Source: Daejeonella oryzae DSM 19973
GTDB taxonomy: Bacteria; Bacteroidota; Bacteroidia; Sphingobacteriales; Sphingobacteriaceae
NCBI RefSeq assembly: GCF_000422945.1
Contig: NZ_AUHA01000002.1
Location: 372,001 to 436,000, forward strand
Reading direction: 5' to 3'
DNA: 64,000 nucleotides
Shown here: positions 26,078-35,511 of the stretch, piece after piece
Layout: each line of letters begins with the position of its first letter
Position numbering within the stretch: position 1 is the stretch's first letter
Made by a program: the position numbers and the translations under genes
Notes under the pieces: model-generated
What the model saw: only the letters and a program-made list of their open reading frames with translations
What the model was told of the DNA's origin: nothing
Databases searched by the model: none

Positions 26078-27901
26078 ATGAAAGAATTTGATCACCGCCT
26101 GGCCTTGCAAAAAGTACCACCCAAACCGGGTGTGTACCAATTTTGGGATATTAATGGCGAACTGATCTATATCGGCAAAGCCAAGAATTTAAAAAACAGG
26201 GTTGGTTCGTACTTTAATAAAGATTCTTACCGGGTAAATGCCAAAACAAGAGTACTGGTCAGTAAGATTAATAATGTTACATTCACAATTGTTGATACCG
26301 AAATAGATGCATGGCTGCTTGAAAACAGCCTCATTAAAAAGCATCAGCCAAAGTACAACGTAATGCTGAAAGATGATAAAACCTACCCATGGATTGTCAT
26401 CAAAAACGAACGCTTTCCCCGAATTTTCTGGACCCGGAAAATTATTAAAGACGGATCCACATATTTCGGCCCGTATGCATCCATTAGCATGATGCATACT
26501 ATTCTTGGACTTGTAAAAGAAATTTATCCGTTACGAACCTGCAATTTGCCGCTTACGCCAGAAAATATTGCTTCAGGCAAATACCGGGTTTGCCTCGAAT
26601 ATCAAATTGGCAACTGCAAAGGCCCATGTCAGGCTTTCCAGTCAGAACCAGATTATAATCAGGGTATCGAAGAAATAAAAGATATTCTGAGCGGAAAAAC
26701 CGGTTTTATTATCAGAAGGCTCAAAAATGAACTGGATCAGTCTATTGCCGAAATGAATTACGAACTGGCTCATCGCTTAAAGCGGAAGTATGATCTCTTA
26801 GAAAATTATCAGAGCAAATCAACCATTGTAAATTCTTCAATTTCTGATGTGGACGTTTTTGGAATAGCCACCGATGAAAAACATGCTTTTATAAATTTCT
26901 TAAAAGTAATGAACGGGACCATTATTCAGACACAAACGCTCGAAATTAAAAAGCGCCTCGACGAAACGGATGAAGAATTGCTCACCCTCGCCATTTCTGA
27001 ATTCAGAGCACGATTTAACAGCCATTCTAAAGAAATTATTGTCCCTTTTGAAATTGAACTGGACGATCCCGGAATCAGATTTACAGTACCTAAACTGGGT
27101 GAAAAGAAAAAGCTGCTTGATCTCTCGCTAAAAAATGTTGCGTTCTTTAAACGCGAAAAATTAGAACAATACGAAAAGCTGAATCCTGAACTCAGAACAG
27201 ACAGGCTCTTAACCCAGATGATGAAAGATCTGAGGTTAAATCAGCTTCCCCGCCATATCGAATGTTTTGATAACTCCAATTTTCAGGGCAAATTCCCGGT
27301 ATCGGCAATTGTTGTGTTTAAAGATGCCCGGCCATCAAAAAAAGACTACCGGCATTTTAATGTTAAAACTGTAGAAGGTCCGAATGATTTTGCCACTATG
27401 GAAGAGGCGGTTTACCGTCGATACAAAAGAATGATGGATGAAGAGGGAACTTTACCGCAACTAATTGTAATTGATGGCGGAAAAGGTCAGCTTTCTTCGG
27501 CCGTAAAAAGCCTTAAACTCCTGGGAATTGAAACTCAGGTTACCGTTATCGGCATTGCCAAACGATTAGAGGAAATCTATTATCCCAATGATCCATATCC
27601 ACTGTATCTGGATAAAAAATCAGAATCCTTAAAGATTATCCAGCAATTGCGTGATGAGGCGCATCGTTTTGGAATTACTTTTCACCGTCTAAAGCGGGAT
27701 AAATCAACGCTCTCTACCGAACTGGAAAACATTTCAGGTGTCGGCCGCACGTCAGCAGATAAATTATTGCGTCATTTTAAATCAGTGAAGAAAATCCGGG
27801 AAGCAAGTGAGGAACAATTAATGGAAGTTTTAAATCTTAAGCAGGTAAAGGCTATTCTTGATTATTTTAAGGAAGCAGTTGAAACACCTAAAATTCAGTG
27901 A
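26078..27901 (+). CDS. uvrC: Excinuclease ABC subunit C
   Basis: UvrC makes both incisions in nucleotide-excision repair after UvrAB mark the lesion. The 607-residue protein has an N-terminal GIY-YIG nuclease (PGVYQFWD, then IYIGKAKNLKNRVGSYF, about 15-95). A cysteine group, CNLPLT to CLEYQIGNCKGPC, lies in the 160-185 region. The UVR motif for UvrB contact (about 205-240) follows, then the RNase H-like C-terminal nuclease with ECFDNSNFQG and VIDGGKGQL. A helix-hairpin-helix DNA-binding end has ISGVGRTSADKLLRHF. The length is standard. The ATG at 26078 abuts a palindromic repeat, so its mRNA leader is strongly structured. Confidence 0.97.
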   Translation: MKEFDHRLALQKVPPKPGVYQFWDINGELIYIGKAKNLKNRVGSYFNKDSYRVNAKTRVLVSKINNVTFTIVDTEIDAWLLENSLIKKHQPKYNVMLKDDKTYPWIVIKNERFPRIFWTRKIIKDGSTYFGPYASISMMHTILGLVKEIYPLRTCNLPLTPENIASGKYRVCLEYQIGNCKGPCQAFQSEPDYNQGIEEIKDILSGKTGFIIRRLKNELDQSIAEMNYELAHRLKRKYDLLENYQSKSTIVNSSISDVDVFGIATDEKHAFINFLKVMNGTIIQTQTLEIKKRLDETDEELLTLAISEFRARFNSHSKEIIVPFEIELDDPGIRFTVPKLGEKKKLLDLSLKNVAFFKREKLEQYEKLNPELRTDRLLTQMMKDLRLNQLPRHIECFDNSNFQGKFPVSAIVVFKDARPSKKDYRHFNVKTVEGPNDFATMEEAVYRRYKRMMDEEGTLPQLIVIDGGKGQLSSAVKSLKLLGIETQVTVIGIAKRLEEIYYPNDPYPLYLDKKSESLKIIQQLRDEAHRFGITFHRLKRDKSTLSTELENISGVGRTSADKLLRHFKSVKKIREASEEQLMEVLNLKQVKAILDYFKEAVETPKIQ

Positions 27902-27908
27902 GTTAATT

Positions 27909-28063
27909 TAGATTGCGGGTCGAGCCGGGGATGACACTAGAAAAGAAGGAATCATTACGGGCTCGATCCGTAATCTCGTTCTTGATTTCCTTCACTCCTA
28001 TCTTATATTCCTAAAGAATAAAAAGTTTAGTTGACAGTCATTGCGGGCTCGACCTGCAATCTA
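27909..28063. repeat. Cluster of three REP-like palindromic units
   Basis: The uvrC-downstream gap holds three copies of a G/C-rich unit close to GTCATTGCGGGCTCGACC followed by TGCAATCTA. Copy 1 (27909-27934) is inverted; copies 2 (27952-27976) and 3 (28038-28063) are direct. Each unit is itself partly palindromic (GCGGG/CCCGC), and copies 1 and 3 together can form a large stem. It has no coding content. The layout resembles REP/BIME elements, which often sit at 3' ends of genes, and may act as a bidirectional terminator between uvrC and the convergent reductase gene. Confidence 0.75.
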
Positions 28064-28105
28064 ATCGTATAAGTATTCCAATAATTAAATGCTTACTCAG
28101 AGAAT

Positions 28106-28684
28106 TCAGGTTTCACTGCGTACCGGTTCATAAGTTAAAACAACTATCCCGCAGTCAAATGAAGTAGATTTTACCAAAGTCAGATTTTCTTTGCTGTCAA
28201 GATCAGTAAAAATCGTCATGCCTTCAGCAATTGCCACCGGATTAATAAATAAGTGAAACTCATCGATTAGCCTGTGTTTTATCAGAGAAGATACAAAAGC
28301 GGAACCTCCATAGGCAATTATATCTTTACCATCCTGCTGTTTTAGTTTGTTGATTTCTTCAACAAGATCGCCCTTCGCTAAAACCGTATTCTCCCATTCA
28401 GACTTGTCCATTGTTTTGGTAAATACTACTTTGGGCGTATTCGTAAATTTCTGTCCGGCTGTAAATTCCGCATCTTCCGGATTGGAAGCTACAGCCGCCC
28501 AATGAGGTATAAAACCTTCAGCAAGTTTTCTTCCCAAAACAATGCAATCTACCGGTTCAGTGAGATCGGCTACATATTGTTTTAATTCTTCATCCCAATC
28601 CCATATCATCCAGTCCATCTCCCCATTAGGTCCGGCAATATATCCGTCCACAGTCATTTGCACCTGAAGTTTTAATTTTCTCAT
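28106..28684 (-). CDS. RibD C-terminal/dihydrofolate reductase-family protein
   Basis: This 192-residue cytosolic protein has the DHFR-like reductase fold. It shows the start MRKLKLQVQMTVDGYIAGPNG, DCIVLGRKLAEGF, and the nucleotide-binding block KDIIAYGGSAFVSSLIKHRL followed by IDEFHLFINPVAIAEG. This is the RibD_C (YwjB/YyaP-like) family. These proteins are NADPH-binding reductases of unknown substrate and should not be read as housekeeping FolA. The 92-nt gap upstream to the DUF885 gene on the same strand leaves cotranscription open. The downstream side is occupied by the REP-like cluster. Confidence 0.88.
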   Translation of the reverse strand: MRKLKLQVQMTVDGYIAGPNGEMDWMIWDWDEELKQYVADLTEPVDCIVLGRKLAEGFIPHWAAVASNPEDAEFTAGQKFTNTPKVVFTKTMDKSEWENTVLAKGDLVEEINKLKQQDGKDIIAYGGSAFVSSLIKHRLIDEFHLFINPVAIAEGMTIFTDLDSKENLTLVKSTSFDCGIVVLTYEPVRSET

Positions 28685-28776
28685 GGCTCTCTAAGGTTTT
28701 TACAATACCAATTTCCTGTAAAATTTAATTAGCAAAAAAACATTTAAGTAATTAGTTGGCTGCTTTCTAATTTTTA

Positions 28777-30096
28777 TTATTGCATGTCAGCAGGTGTTAC
28801 TTCATTAGATAAAAGCCATTTAAACAACTCCCACCTTTTTGAAGGATTATTACTTGTACCGCCATTCCGTTCAATATAATTCTTTACCAGATCATACCCA
28901 TACGTATAATTGATTACATAACTCTGGTACTTCCTGCTAAACGAAAGTGAACGAACTGCATCCTCCTTATTAAATAAGCCATAATTCATCAGCCAGCGAA
29001 TAGCCTCATCATCATTCATGGTACCATTTATAACTCTGCGGGTTACTTCGGTGCGAACATGCTGAAGCTTGCCTTTAATAGCAAGAGCCTGATAGTAAGC
29101 GCCTATCCCTGTAGTATCTAAACCTGCTAAGGGCAATACTACCGACTTAGTAAAATTTATCTTTTCTTCGCCCGGAAAGGCAACTTCAAGTCCGTAGTTA
29201 CCGCTTCCTTCTGCAATAAGCGATTGAGGGCTGAATAAAGGATAAAGCGAAATCTCAATCCAGCCCTTATTGTGGTAAAGATTCTTTTCGAACAAGGTAT
29301 TGTAAACATGGTGACCGGGATACCCCTCATGACTGGCAATATCAATTACCCGGTCTATTAATGCAGTTATATCAGAATTAAACTGGATCAGGCTCTTATA
29401 ATTTCCCTGATACCAGTTATAGCCACTCCAGGGCTTTCCATTAACATATTCAAGGCGAAATTCCTCCGAGTGAGGAAGTTCGACCTGTTTCCGGGTACGT
29501 TTTGCGCTTTCTGCAATACAGGTTTTAATTACAGTATCTAATTTTTCCCTGGGGATAACAAAGCGATTAGCCAATGTTTGAAACCGGGCATTTACATCTC
29601 CCCTGCCGGGTAATAATTGATCCATTTGATTTAGCAGAATACGAAAATGGTCTTCACCTAAATTAGGGAGTTCTACGCCGAACAGTTCCTTAGCCTGTAG
29701 TTCAAAAGACGCCGGTTCACCTGCAAACATTTTGATGCGGCGACTGAATGCTGTTAGCTGGCCGCGTATCCATATTGCCCGCTTGCCCAAAGATTTATCT
29801 TTTATATACGGGCGAAGCTGTTCCAGCAATATATTTGTAGTATTTAATAACCTGTCTTTCGGAAAAATGGCTTCCTTAACGCCGACAGGCTTTAGCGAAT
29901 CAGGACCGTAATACGCATCTACAAAATCAGAATCATATTGTCCGATGGCTAATCCCAAACGCACATAATTTTCCGCTATTTGGTTAAACGGGGTGATACC
30001 TGATTTCTGCTTTGAATTTTGTCCGTAGGATAACAGGGGAATAAAAATGATCAGTAACACGTGTTTTCTAAGCATGCTTATTTTGTAATGGTTCAT
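28777..30096 (-). CDS. Exported DUF885 family protein (putative metallohydrolase)
   Basis: This 439-residue exported protein has a hydrophobic signal segment (MLRKHVLLIIFIPLLSYG, then Q). The motif SHEGYPGHHVYN is the DUF885 hallmark and resembles a gluzincin HExxH active site. Downstream acidic residues are in SLIAEGSGNYGLEVAFP. Family members are often annotated as carboxypeptidase-like or collagenase-like, but few are characterised. The ATG at 30096 gives seven extra residues before the signal peptide; the ATG at 30075 (Met8) is equally likely. It begins 6 nt after the ABM monooxygenase gene, so the two are cotranscribed. Confidence 0.82.
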   Translation of the reverse strand: MNHYKISMLRKHVLLIIFIPLLSYGQNSKQKSGITPFNQIAENYVRLGLAIGQYDSDFVDAYYGPDSLKPVGVKEAIFPKDRLLNTTNILLEQLRPYIKDKSLGKRAIWIRGQLTAFSRRIKMFAGEPASFELQAKELFGVELPNLGEDHFRILLNQMDQLLPGRGDVNARFQTLANRFVIPREKLDTVIKTCIAESAKRTRKQVELPHSEEFRLEYVNGKPWSGYNWYQGNYKSLIQFNSDITALIDRVIDIASHEGYPGHHVYNTLFEKNLYHNKGWIEISLYPLFSPQSLIAEGSGNYGLEVAFPGEEKINFTKSVVLPLAGLDTTGIGAYYQALAIKGKLQHVRTEVTRRVINGTMNDDEAIRWLMNYGLFNKEDAVRSLSFSRKYQSYVINYTYGYDLVKNYIERNGGTSNNPSKRWELFKWLLSNEVTPADMQ

Positions 30097-30102
30097 TGTC
30101 TG

Positions 30103-30411
30103 TTAAATTCCCAGGCCTCCCATCACCTCCAGTTCCTGTCCTTTGGAGGGCGGTCCGTTCAGAATTGGCATGGCTTTCATGATTAACTCCCTAACGCCCT
30201 CCACCTTCAGTGAATTATCGTGATCTTCTTTGCTGTCCCATATCTCAGTTATAAAAACTGCGTCGGGTTTATTTGAATCTTTGCTGACTACATACATTTT
30301 GCAGCCTTTAGCAACTAAGAGAAGTGCAGATGCTTCAATTAAAATAGAAGTAAGTTCTAAAGCATGACCTGTCTGGGCTTGTAATTTTCCGTGTAAAAGG
30401 TATGGTTTCAT
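30103..30411 (-). CDS. Antibiotic biosynthesis monooxygenase (ABM) domain protein
   Basis: This 102-residue single-domain ferredoxin-like fold protein of the ABM/YgiN type shows HALELTSILIEASALL, CKMYVVSKD and FITEIWDSKEDHDNSLK in the expected order for the strand-helix layout. Relatives include quinol monooxygenases and Dabb-type stress proteins, and no cofactor is required. The substrate is unknown. It lies directly upstream of the DUF885 gene, with a 6-nt gap. The call is at family level only. Confidence 0.82.
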   Translation of the reverse strand: MKPYLLHGKLQAQTGHALELTSILIEASALLLVAKGCKMYVVSKDSNKPDAVFITEIWDSKEDHDNSLKVEGVRELIMKAMPILNGPPSKGQELEVMGGLGI

Positions 30412-30517
30412 TGCTGGTTAAGTTTCAATATTATGATTTCCGGATTTCGATAATTTCTTCCGGATGGTATGCGTATGTAAATATGCAAGTTCCCTCAATA
30501 TAATTCAATCCCACAAT

Positions 30518-31111
30518 CTAATTATTGATATCAGAAAGCATTTGCTCGGCTTCACTTAACACTTTGTTATAATATTTTAACACCCAAAAGGCAAATCCTA
30601 AAAAGAATAAAACAGATACAGGGAAAATGATTGTCCAGAAGTTTGGTATCTGGCTGAGATTTTTCCCTTGAATTGCGGAGAACACAGGAATAATGATCAG
30701 CATGAGTAACATTCCTAAAGCCACATTCAGTTTCTGAAGTTTCTGAAATCTTATTTTTTGAGCGGCAAAACTTTTAATTGTTTCCAGGTAGGTCTTAGAA
30801 GAAATATTAATTCCTTTAACTGCCCGAAGCGATTGAAGAGAAATAATTGGCAGAATTAAAAGCAGAGCAATAGATACCAGACCAAATACCTGCATTAGCG
30901 TTTGATCTATTTTTAAAAGATTAACGCTGATGTATGCCGCGGCAATATAGCAGACAATGGTTCCCGTATATTCCGAAAAGCCAATCTTATTTAACTTAGA
31001 ATGATATTTCTGCTTGCTTATCCGTTCGATCATTTGATTGCTGAGTAGTTCCTGCTTTTCCACTCTATTGGTTAATTCTGCCCAGCCTGATTTCATTTGT
31101 TCAAGTTCCAT
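30518..31111 (-). CDS. Four-helix membrane protein, candidate anti-sigma partner
   Basis: This 197-residue protein has a hydrophilic N-terminus of about 45 residues (MELEQMKSGWAELTNRVEKQ), and then four hydrophobic segments in two pairs (about 49-67, 74-92, 130-146, 160-180). It follows the ECF sigma gene by only 2 nt, the place where membrane anti-sigma factors or sigma-associated proteins are found. It has no zinc-binding anti-sigma motif and no FecR domain, so the anti-sigma role is an inference from context and topology. The N-terminal EL.QMK..W pattern is frequent in Bacteroidota sigma-linked membrane proteins. Confidence 0.65.
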   Translation of the reverse strand: MELEQMKSGWAELTNRVEKQELLSNQMIERISKQKYHSKLNKIGFSEYTGTIVCYIAAAYISVNLLKIDQTLMQVFGLVSIALLLILPIISLQSLRAVKGINISSKTYLETIKSFAAQKIRFQKLQKLNVALGMLLMLIIIPVFSAIQGKNLSQIPNFWTIIFPVSVLFFLGFAFWVLKYYNKVLSEAEQMLSDINN

Positions 31112-31113
31112 AA

Positions 31114-31605
31114 TTATCTTTTTTTTATAATTTGTGATTTTAGCTTTTCTTTAATCCGGGAAATTCGTGTACCCACATTGCTGATGGAAATACCCACAAT
31201 TGCTGCAATATCTTCGTGACTTTTCCCTTCGAGGTAAAGAATTACGATTCCCTTTTCCAACAAATTCAACATCTGGATATGTTCATACAATAAGCGAATC
31301 CGTTCCTCTTCCTCAAAATCCGCATCTTCCTTAAACCGATCCGGGGCCAGGTCAATTGAAATTGTGTTTACTCGTTTTTTGCTTTGCTTTAAATGATATA
31401 TAGCCGTATTTAAAGCCACTCTGTACATCCAGGTGCTCAGGTTTGATTGTTGATTGAAAGACGGAAAAGACTTCCAAAGCTGGAAAACCACTTCCTGAAA
31501 TAAATCATTTCTGTCTTCATCGCTGTCAGTGTAAAGGCTTGAAATTTTATAAATCAAGCCTTCGTTCTCTTTAATCACTTCGGTAAACCGCTGCTTTATA
31601 TTCAT
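31114..31605 (-). CDS. ECF-type RNA polymerase sigma factor
   Basis: This 163-residue sigma-70 family protein has region 2 (DLFQEVVFQLWKSFPSF, LSTWMYRVALNTAIYHL) and region 4 with a helix-turn-helix (KSHEDIAAIVGISISNVGTRISRIKEKLK). Regions 1 and 3 are missing, as in extracytoplasmic-function sigma factors. It is the first gene of a two-gene unit with the four-helix membrane protein, which may hold it inactive at the membrane. The target regulon is unknown. The leader to the divergent DUF5690 gene is short (31606-31746). Confidence 0.92.
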   Translation of the reverse strand: MNIKQRFTEVIKENEGLIYKISSLYTDSDEDRNDLFQEVVFQLWKSFPSFNQQSNLSTWMYRVALNTAIYHLKQSKKRVNTISIDLAPDRFKEDADFEEEERIRLLYEHIQMLNLLEKGIVILYLEGKSHEDIAAIVGISISNVGTRISRIKEKLKSQIIKKR

Positions 31606-31746
31606 CTAAAATTAAATTCGAGCTATTAGTGTATGAAGTTGTCAAAAAATCACAATAGAGAAGCTTTATTTTTTAAAGTGCTTCCGAGATCAGGAAAATT
31701 CACGGCTAATAGCTACATTTCAATCACGAAAATTAACAGAATTGGC

Positions 31747-33030
31747 ATGTCAGAAAAAAATGGAGAGAAAAGCAGTCGGGTAAAAGTTGGGTTATATGCT
31801 GCTGTTGTTGTTTTTCTGGCCTACACCATGATTTTCGGCTTCCGCAAATCTTTTACAGTTGCCACATTCGACGGAATTGAAATAGCCGGTTACAGCTACA
31901 AAACAATCCTGGTTATTAGTCAGGTTTTAGGATACCTGCTTGCCAAATTCTACGGCATCAAGTATATTTCAGAACTTAAAAGAACAGGCCGCGGGCAGGT
32001 TATCCTCATTCTAACGGGAATCTCCTGGTTAAGCTGGCTGTTTTTTGCCATCGTACCGGTTCCTTACAACATTGTTTTTCTATTTATAAATGGCTTTCCT
32101 CTGGGAATGCTTTGGGGAGTTGTATTCTCTTATGTAGAGGGCCGGCGAAGTACCGATTTTATCGGTGCAACTCTGGCGGTAAGTTTCATCTTCGCCTCCG
32201 GATTTGTAAAATCTGTAGGTGCCTGGCTAATGGTTCAATTTGGTGTAAGCGAATTCTGGGTGCCCTTTTATACCGGACTGGTATTTGCACTGCCGCTTTT
32301 GTTATTTGTTTATCTGATGGAAAAAATTCCGCCTCCCAGCGAAGAAGATATTCAGCTCAGAACAGAGCGATCGGCTATGACCCAAACCGACCGCAAAAAA
32401 TTTATCAGCGAATTTTCTGCCGGATTGGTGGCTTGTGTACTGATTTACTGTTTTGCCACCATCTTTAGAGATATACGCGATAATTTTAGTGCAGAAATGT
32501 GGAAAGAACTTGGCTATTTTAATCAGCCGGCTATATTTTCAAAAACAGAAACTCCCATCACCCTGATAATTTTAGTGTTGATTGGCAGCATGGTGCTTAT
32601 CAAAAACAATTACAAAGCATTGCAAATGGCACATCTGTTTATTTTGCTGGGATTTGTAATTGCCGGAATATCAACCCTGGCTTTTACTGCTAAAGCCATT
32701 GAGCCTATCTGGTGGATGATGTTAGTTGGCCTGGGTCTTTATATGGTTTATATCCCGTTTAACGCCGTGTTTTTCGACCGGCTGATTTCTACCTTTAAAT
32801 ACACCGGAAACGTTGGTTTTTTAATCTACCTGGCCGATTCATTTGGGTATGTTGGCAGCGTGGGTGTTTTATTGAGCAAGGAAATATTCAGGGTACAATT
32901 AAACTGGGTTACTTTCTTTTCAAACAGCGTGATCTGGCTTTCGGCGATCGGGATACTGCTCACTATTTTCTCAATGCTTTATTTCGGAAAGAAGTTCGCC
33001 AGACTGAAAGCGGCAGCCATCACTGCTTAA
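31747..33030 (+). CDS. DUF5690 family membrane protein (MFS-like)
   Basis: This 427-residue integral membrane protein has about twelve hydrophobic segments and resembles the major facilitator topology. It starts MSEKNGEKSSRVKVGLYAAV and contains the TMIFGFRKSFTVATFDG and FPLGMLWGVVFSYVEGRR blocks that I associate with DUF5690. The upstream in-frame ATG at 31633 would add 38 polar residues without family-like character, so I chose the ATG at 31747. No substrate is known. It is convergent with the PorP-like gene (17 nt between stops). Confidence 0.8.
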   Translation: MSEKNGEKSSRVKVGLYAAVVVFLAYTMIFGFRKSFTVATFDGIEIAGYSYKTILVISQVLGYLLAKFYGIKYISELKRTGRGQVILILTGISWLSWLFFAIVPVPYNIVFLFINGFPLGMLWGVVFSYVEGRRSTDFIGATLAVSFIFASGFVKSVGAWLMVQFGVSEFWVPFYTGLVFALPLLLFVYLMEKIPPPSEEDIQLRTERSAMTQTDRKKFISEFSAGLVACVLIYCFATIFRDIRDNFSAEMWKELGYFNQPAIFSKTETPITLIILVLIGSMVLIKNNYKALQMAHLFILLGFVIAGISTLAFTAKAIEPIWWMMLVGLGLYMVYIPFNAVFFDRLISTFKYTGNVGFLIYLADSFGYVGSVGVLLSKEIFRVQLNWVTFFSNSVIWLSAIGILLTIFSMLYFGKKFARLKAAAITA

Positions 33031-33047
33031 ATCTTCCTGCCTGATCT

Positions 33048-34022
33048 TTAAAAATAACATTTTGGCTGATCTGCACGAGAATTTCCGAAATAGATTCCTA
33101 TAGATACTTCGTGCGAGCCATAATTATAGTTGCGCAGTTTGTTGAGGGAATAATCAAATGAATAAGCGATCCGTAATTTTTCGGTGGCAAACACTTCGGC
33201 AATAATACCGGTGGCGCTGCTTTTTTGCAGATCACGTTGTAAATAATCTTTGTTGTAGAGACTGAAAGAAGTACGGTAAAATGCACCTACCCATAAGCGT
33301 TCATCAAACAGCATGAAGGCGTTTACATCTACACTCGAAGGACCTGCCAGATCATCTTTTATCAGAAAAGAAGGCTTAAATTTCATAGTCGGGTTTAGGA
33401 CCAGCAAGGCTCCGCCGGTTAAATAATAGTGTGGCTTTGGTATGGGCGTTAAAATGTCGGTATCGCTTTTTGGTTTCATGTAATGTGCCAGGAGATTATC
33501 GACAGAAAAACCCGCAAAATAATTTTCATTGGAGAAATAAACGCCGGCCCGGGCATCGGGCAATATGGTGGTCTGTTTTATTTGCGGAATAAACTGATCA
33601 TCAGTCTCTGTTGACCGCAGCTTTGTTCCGTCTATACCCAGCTGAATGGCGCCAACTCCTAAGCCAAGTGCCAGCCTGGAAGATTCCAGGGCCCCAACCT
33701 GCAGGCGGTAGGCATAATTGGCATACGCAGACAAACTGCTTTGCGCACCAATTCTATCATGCGCAATCATTAGTCCGACTCCTACGTTCCGCCGGTAATC
33801 GGTTACCCCATCTATAGCCACCGAGGCGGTTTGCGGGGCGCCTTCTACACCTGCCCATTGCGAGCGAAGGGAACTTTGAAGATAGACTTGTTCTTTATAT
33901 CCGGCGTAAGCCGGATTAATATAAATTCCGTTAAAAATATACTGACTAAACTGTGCATCCTGCTGAGCCTGGCATATTGCTGCAATACACATCAGCAGGC
34001 ATATTAAAAAGTGCTTTCTCAT
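33048..34022 (-). CDS. PorP/SprF-family T9SS outer-membrane protein
   Basis: This 324-residue outer-membrane beta-barrel-like protein has a signal peptide ([19 protein letters not shown], then Q). The family start [25 protein letters not shown] is followed by [15 protein letters not shown] and regularly spaced amphipathic strands. PorP/SprF proteins help to secrete or anchor large T9SS cargo encoded next to them. Here the neighbouring upstream gene (stop overlapping this start by 4 nt, ATGA) encodes a protein with a type-B T9SS sorting domain, which is the classic cargo/SprF arrangement. PorP paralogues are numerous, so I do not assign a symbol. Confidence 0.9.
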   Translation of the reverse strand: MRKHFLICLLMCIAAICQAQQDAQFSQYIFNGIYINPAYAGYKEQVYLQSSLRSQWAGVEGAPQTASVAIDGVTDYRRNVGVGLMIAHDRIGAQSSLSAYANYAYRLQVGALESSRLALGLGVGAIQLGIDGTKLRSTETDDQFIPQIKQTTILPDARAGVYFSNENYFAGFSVDNLLAHYMKPKSDTDILTPIPKPHYYLTGGALLVLNPTMKFKPSFLIKDDLAGPSSVDVNAFMLFDERLWVGAFYRTSFSLYNKDYLQRDLQKSSATGIIAEVFATEKLRIAYSFDYSLNKLRNYNYGSHEVSIGIYFGNSRADQPKCYF

Positions 34023-35455
34023 CGAAGTAATGTTACATATCCTTTATAAACCTGCCATTTGCCGGAGTTGCCCTTAACTTTGAGAACATAGAAATAAGTG
34101 CCTTCATTTAAACCTTCGCCTGTCCATTGGTTCAGGTAACCAGTTTTTTCGTAAATATGGCTTCCCCAGCGGTTTAATATTACCAGTTCATTCTCTGCAA
34201 ACAGCTCCAATCCCGGAATGACAAAACTGTCGTTTTTACCATCGCCGTTAGGAGAAAAAACATTCGGAATTTGAACGCTGATAATTTCCTTGATATCTGT
34301 TGAAATATTATTTGAGAGATCGGCATCGGTATCAACCGAACTTACTCTTGCGGTATTGGTAATGTTTCCATCTGTTAATGCTCTCACACGAATTCTCAAT
34401 TCCAGCACCTGCGAACTATCCAGTTTGGGAATCATCCATTTAAAAACATTGGTTGGCTTATCATATTCCACACGGCCGGCATGTGGCATTATTGCTTCCA
34501 GATATTCTAATTCGGCCGGCAACTCATCGGTTAATACCACATTGCTGGCAAAATCGGAAGTCTTGTTAGTTACTGTAAAGAGATATTCAAATTCACCATC
34601 CCGGGTTACCGGTTTGGTTTCAGATTTTTTCACTACCGCGATGTCAACTACCGAGTACCTTACAATTACCAATTCGGCAGGAACATAAATAATCTCATAA
34701 TTATCTGAGCTTAATCCCCGCGGAATAATTTCATATTTACCTTCTTCTACTGCGCCTTGTGCACTTCCCAGATAAACTAAATTACCCTGCAGACCCGATT
34801 CATCATCACCGGGAATGAAACCAATAATATTTCTACCTCCACTTCCCTGGTATGGGCGCTGGTCGTATTCCTTTTGATCTCCAATGGCTTTAACAATTAA
34901 AAGTTTCTTTTTAATTACCTGCGGCTGCACCACAGAAACACCCGGACATTGGGCCGGAGTTTTAAAATCTGCGGTGATGTTTACTTTTCCCGCTTTCAAA
35001 ATCTGAACCTCATTGCCGTTTACAATACGGGCAATAGCAGGATCATCTATAGAATATTTTATTTCAGAACCGTCGCTGGCAGTTGCGTTTAATTTAAAAT
35101 TCGGATCGCCGTACGTTTTATCAGGCAATGGATTAAAGGTAATTACCGGTGTAGGAAGCAGAATGACTTCTACCGGATCAGAAAGCTCAGAAGCACAGCC
35201 TTCCAGGTTAAAAGCAGTAACAGTATACAGACCCGAAGTTCCAGTCAGGTAATTATCGCTCGTGGCACCCGGAATAATCTCCCCGTTTTTAAACCATTGA
35301 TAGCCGGAAGCTCCGGGCACGGGTGCCCGGAGCGTTGCGGCTTCTCCTTCACATATCTTTACTACAGGATGCGAGTCCATTCCATTCCTGGTAATACCGG
35401 GCAAACCCGATATCATAAGGAACAGGAGAAAGAATACAGCGCATCTGTTCTTCAT
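34019..35455 (-). CDS. T9SS cargo protein with Ig-like, MBG, DUF11 and gliding C-terminal domains
   Basis: This 478-residue secreted protein has a signal peptide (about 1-20), an Ig-like domain ([20 protein letters not shown], about 33-92) and an MBG-type domain near [24 protein letters not shown]11 domain (about 270-390, [24 protein letters not shown]) precedes the C-terminal sorting domain [14 protein letters not shown] to the end (about 394-478). The last is the type-B/CHU_C T9SS signal. It is therefore likely exported to the cell surface and held by the PorP-like protein encoded next, whose start overlaps this stop. An adhesive role is probable but not shown. Confidence 0.85.
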   Translation of the reverse strand: MKNRCAVFFLLFLMISGLPGITRNGMDSHPVVKICEGEAATLRAPVPGASGYQWFKNGEIIPGATSDNYLTGTSGLYTVTAFNLEGCASELSDPVEVILLPTPVITFNPLPDKTYGDPNFKLNATASDGSEIKYSIDDPAIARIVNGNEVQILKAGKVNITADFKTPAQCPGVSVVQPQVIKKKLLIVKAIGDQKEYDQRPYQGSGGRNIIGFIPGDDESGLQGNLVYLGSAQGAVEEGKYEIIPRGLSSDNYEIIYVPAELVIVRYSVVDIAVVKKSETKPVTRDGEFEYLFTVTNKTSDFASNVVLTDELPAELEYLEAIMPHAGRVEYDKPTNVFKWMIPKLDSSQVLELRIRVRALTDGNITNTARVSSVDTDADLSNNISTDIKEIISVQIPNVFSPNGDGKNDSFVIPGLELFAENELVILNRWGSHIYEKTGYLNQWTGEGLNEGTYFYVLKVKGNSGKWQVYKGYVTLLR

Positions 35456-35466
35456 TGTAAGATTAA

Positions 35467-35499
35467 TTAAATTCCGGAGCGCATCGCCCCGGAATTTAA
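35467..35499 (-). promoter_or_regulatory. Perfect intercistronic hairpin inside the adhesin cluster
   Basis: A perfect 11-bp inverted repeat (TTAAATTCCGG at 35467-35477, complement at 35489-35499) with an 11-nt loop fills most of the 56-nt gap between the two exported-protein genes. No T-run of terminator quality follows. An mRNA processing or stability element, or a partial attenuator that tunes expression of the downstream cargo/PorP pair, is more likely than a full terminator. Confidence 0.55.
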
Positions 35500-35511
35500 A
35501 TCTGAATAAGA

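Noticed and set aside
27909-28063. CRISPR array
   Set aside because: There are only three units, not in the same orientation, with unequal spacing (18 and 61 nt) and no cas genes. A REP-like cluster fits better.
31633-31746. Upstream ATG start for the DUF5690 gene
   Set aside because: The added 38 residues are polar and not membrane-protein-like. The ATG at 31747 gives the family-like N-terminus.
34290-34688. 132-codon plus-strand frame opposite the T9SS cargo gene
   Set aside because: It lies fully within a gene with clear domains, and its composition is Ser/Thr/Leu-biased as expected for a complementary frame.
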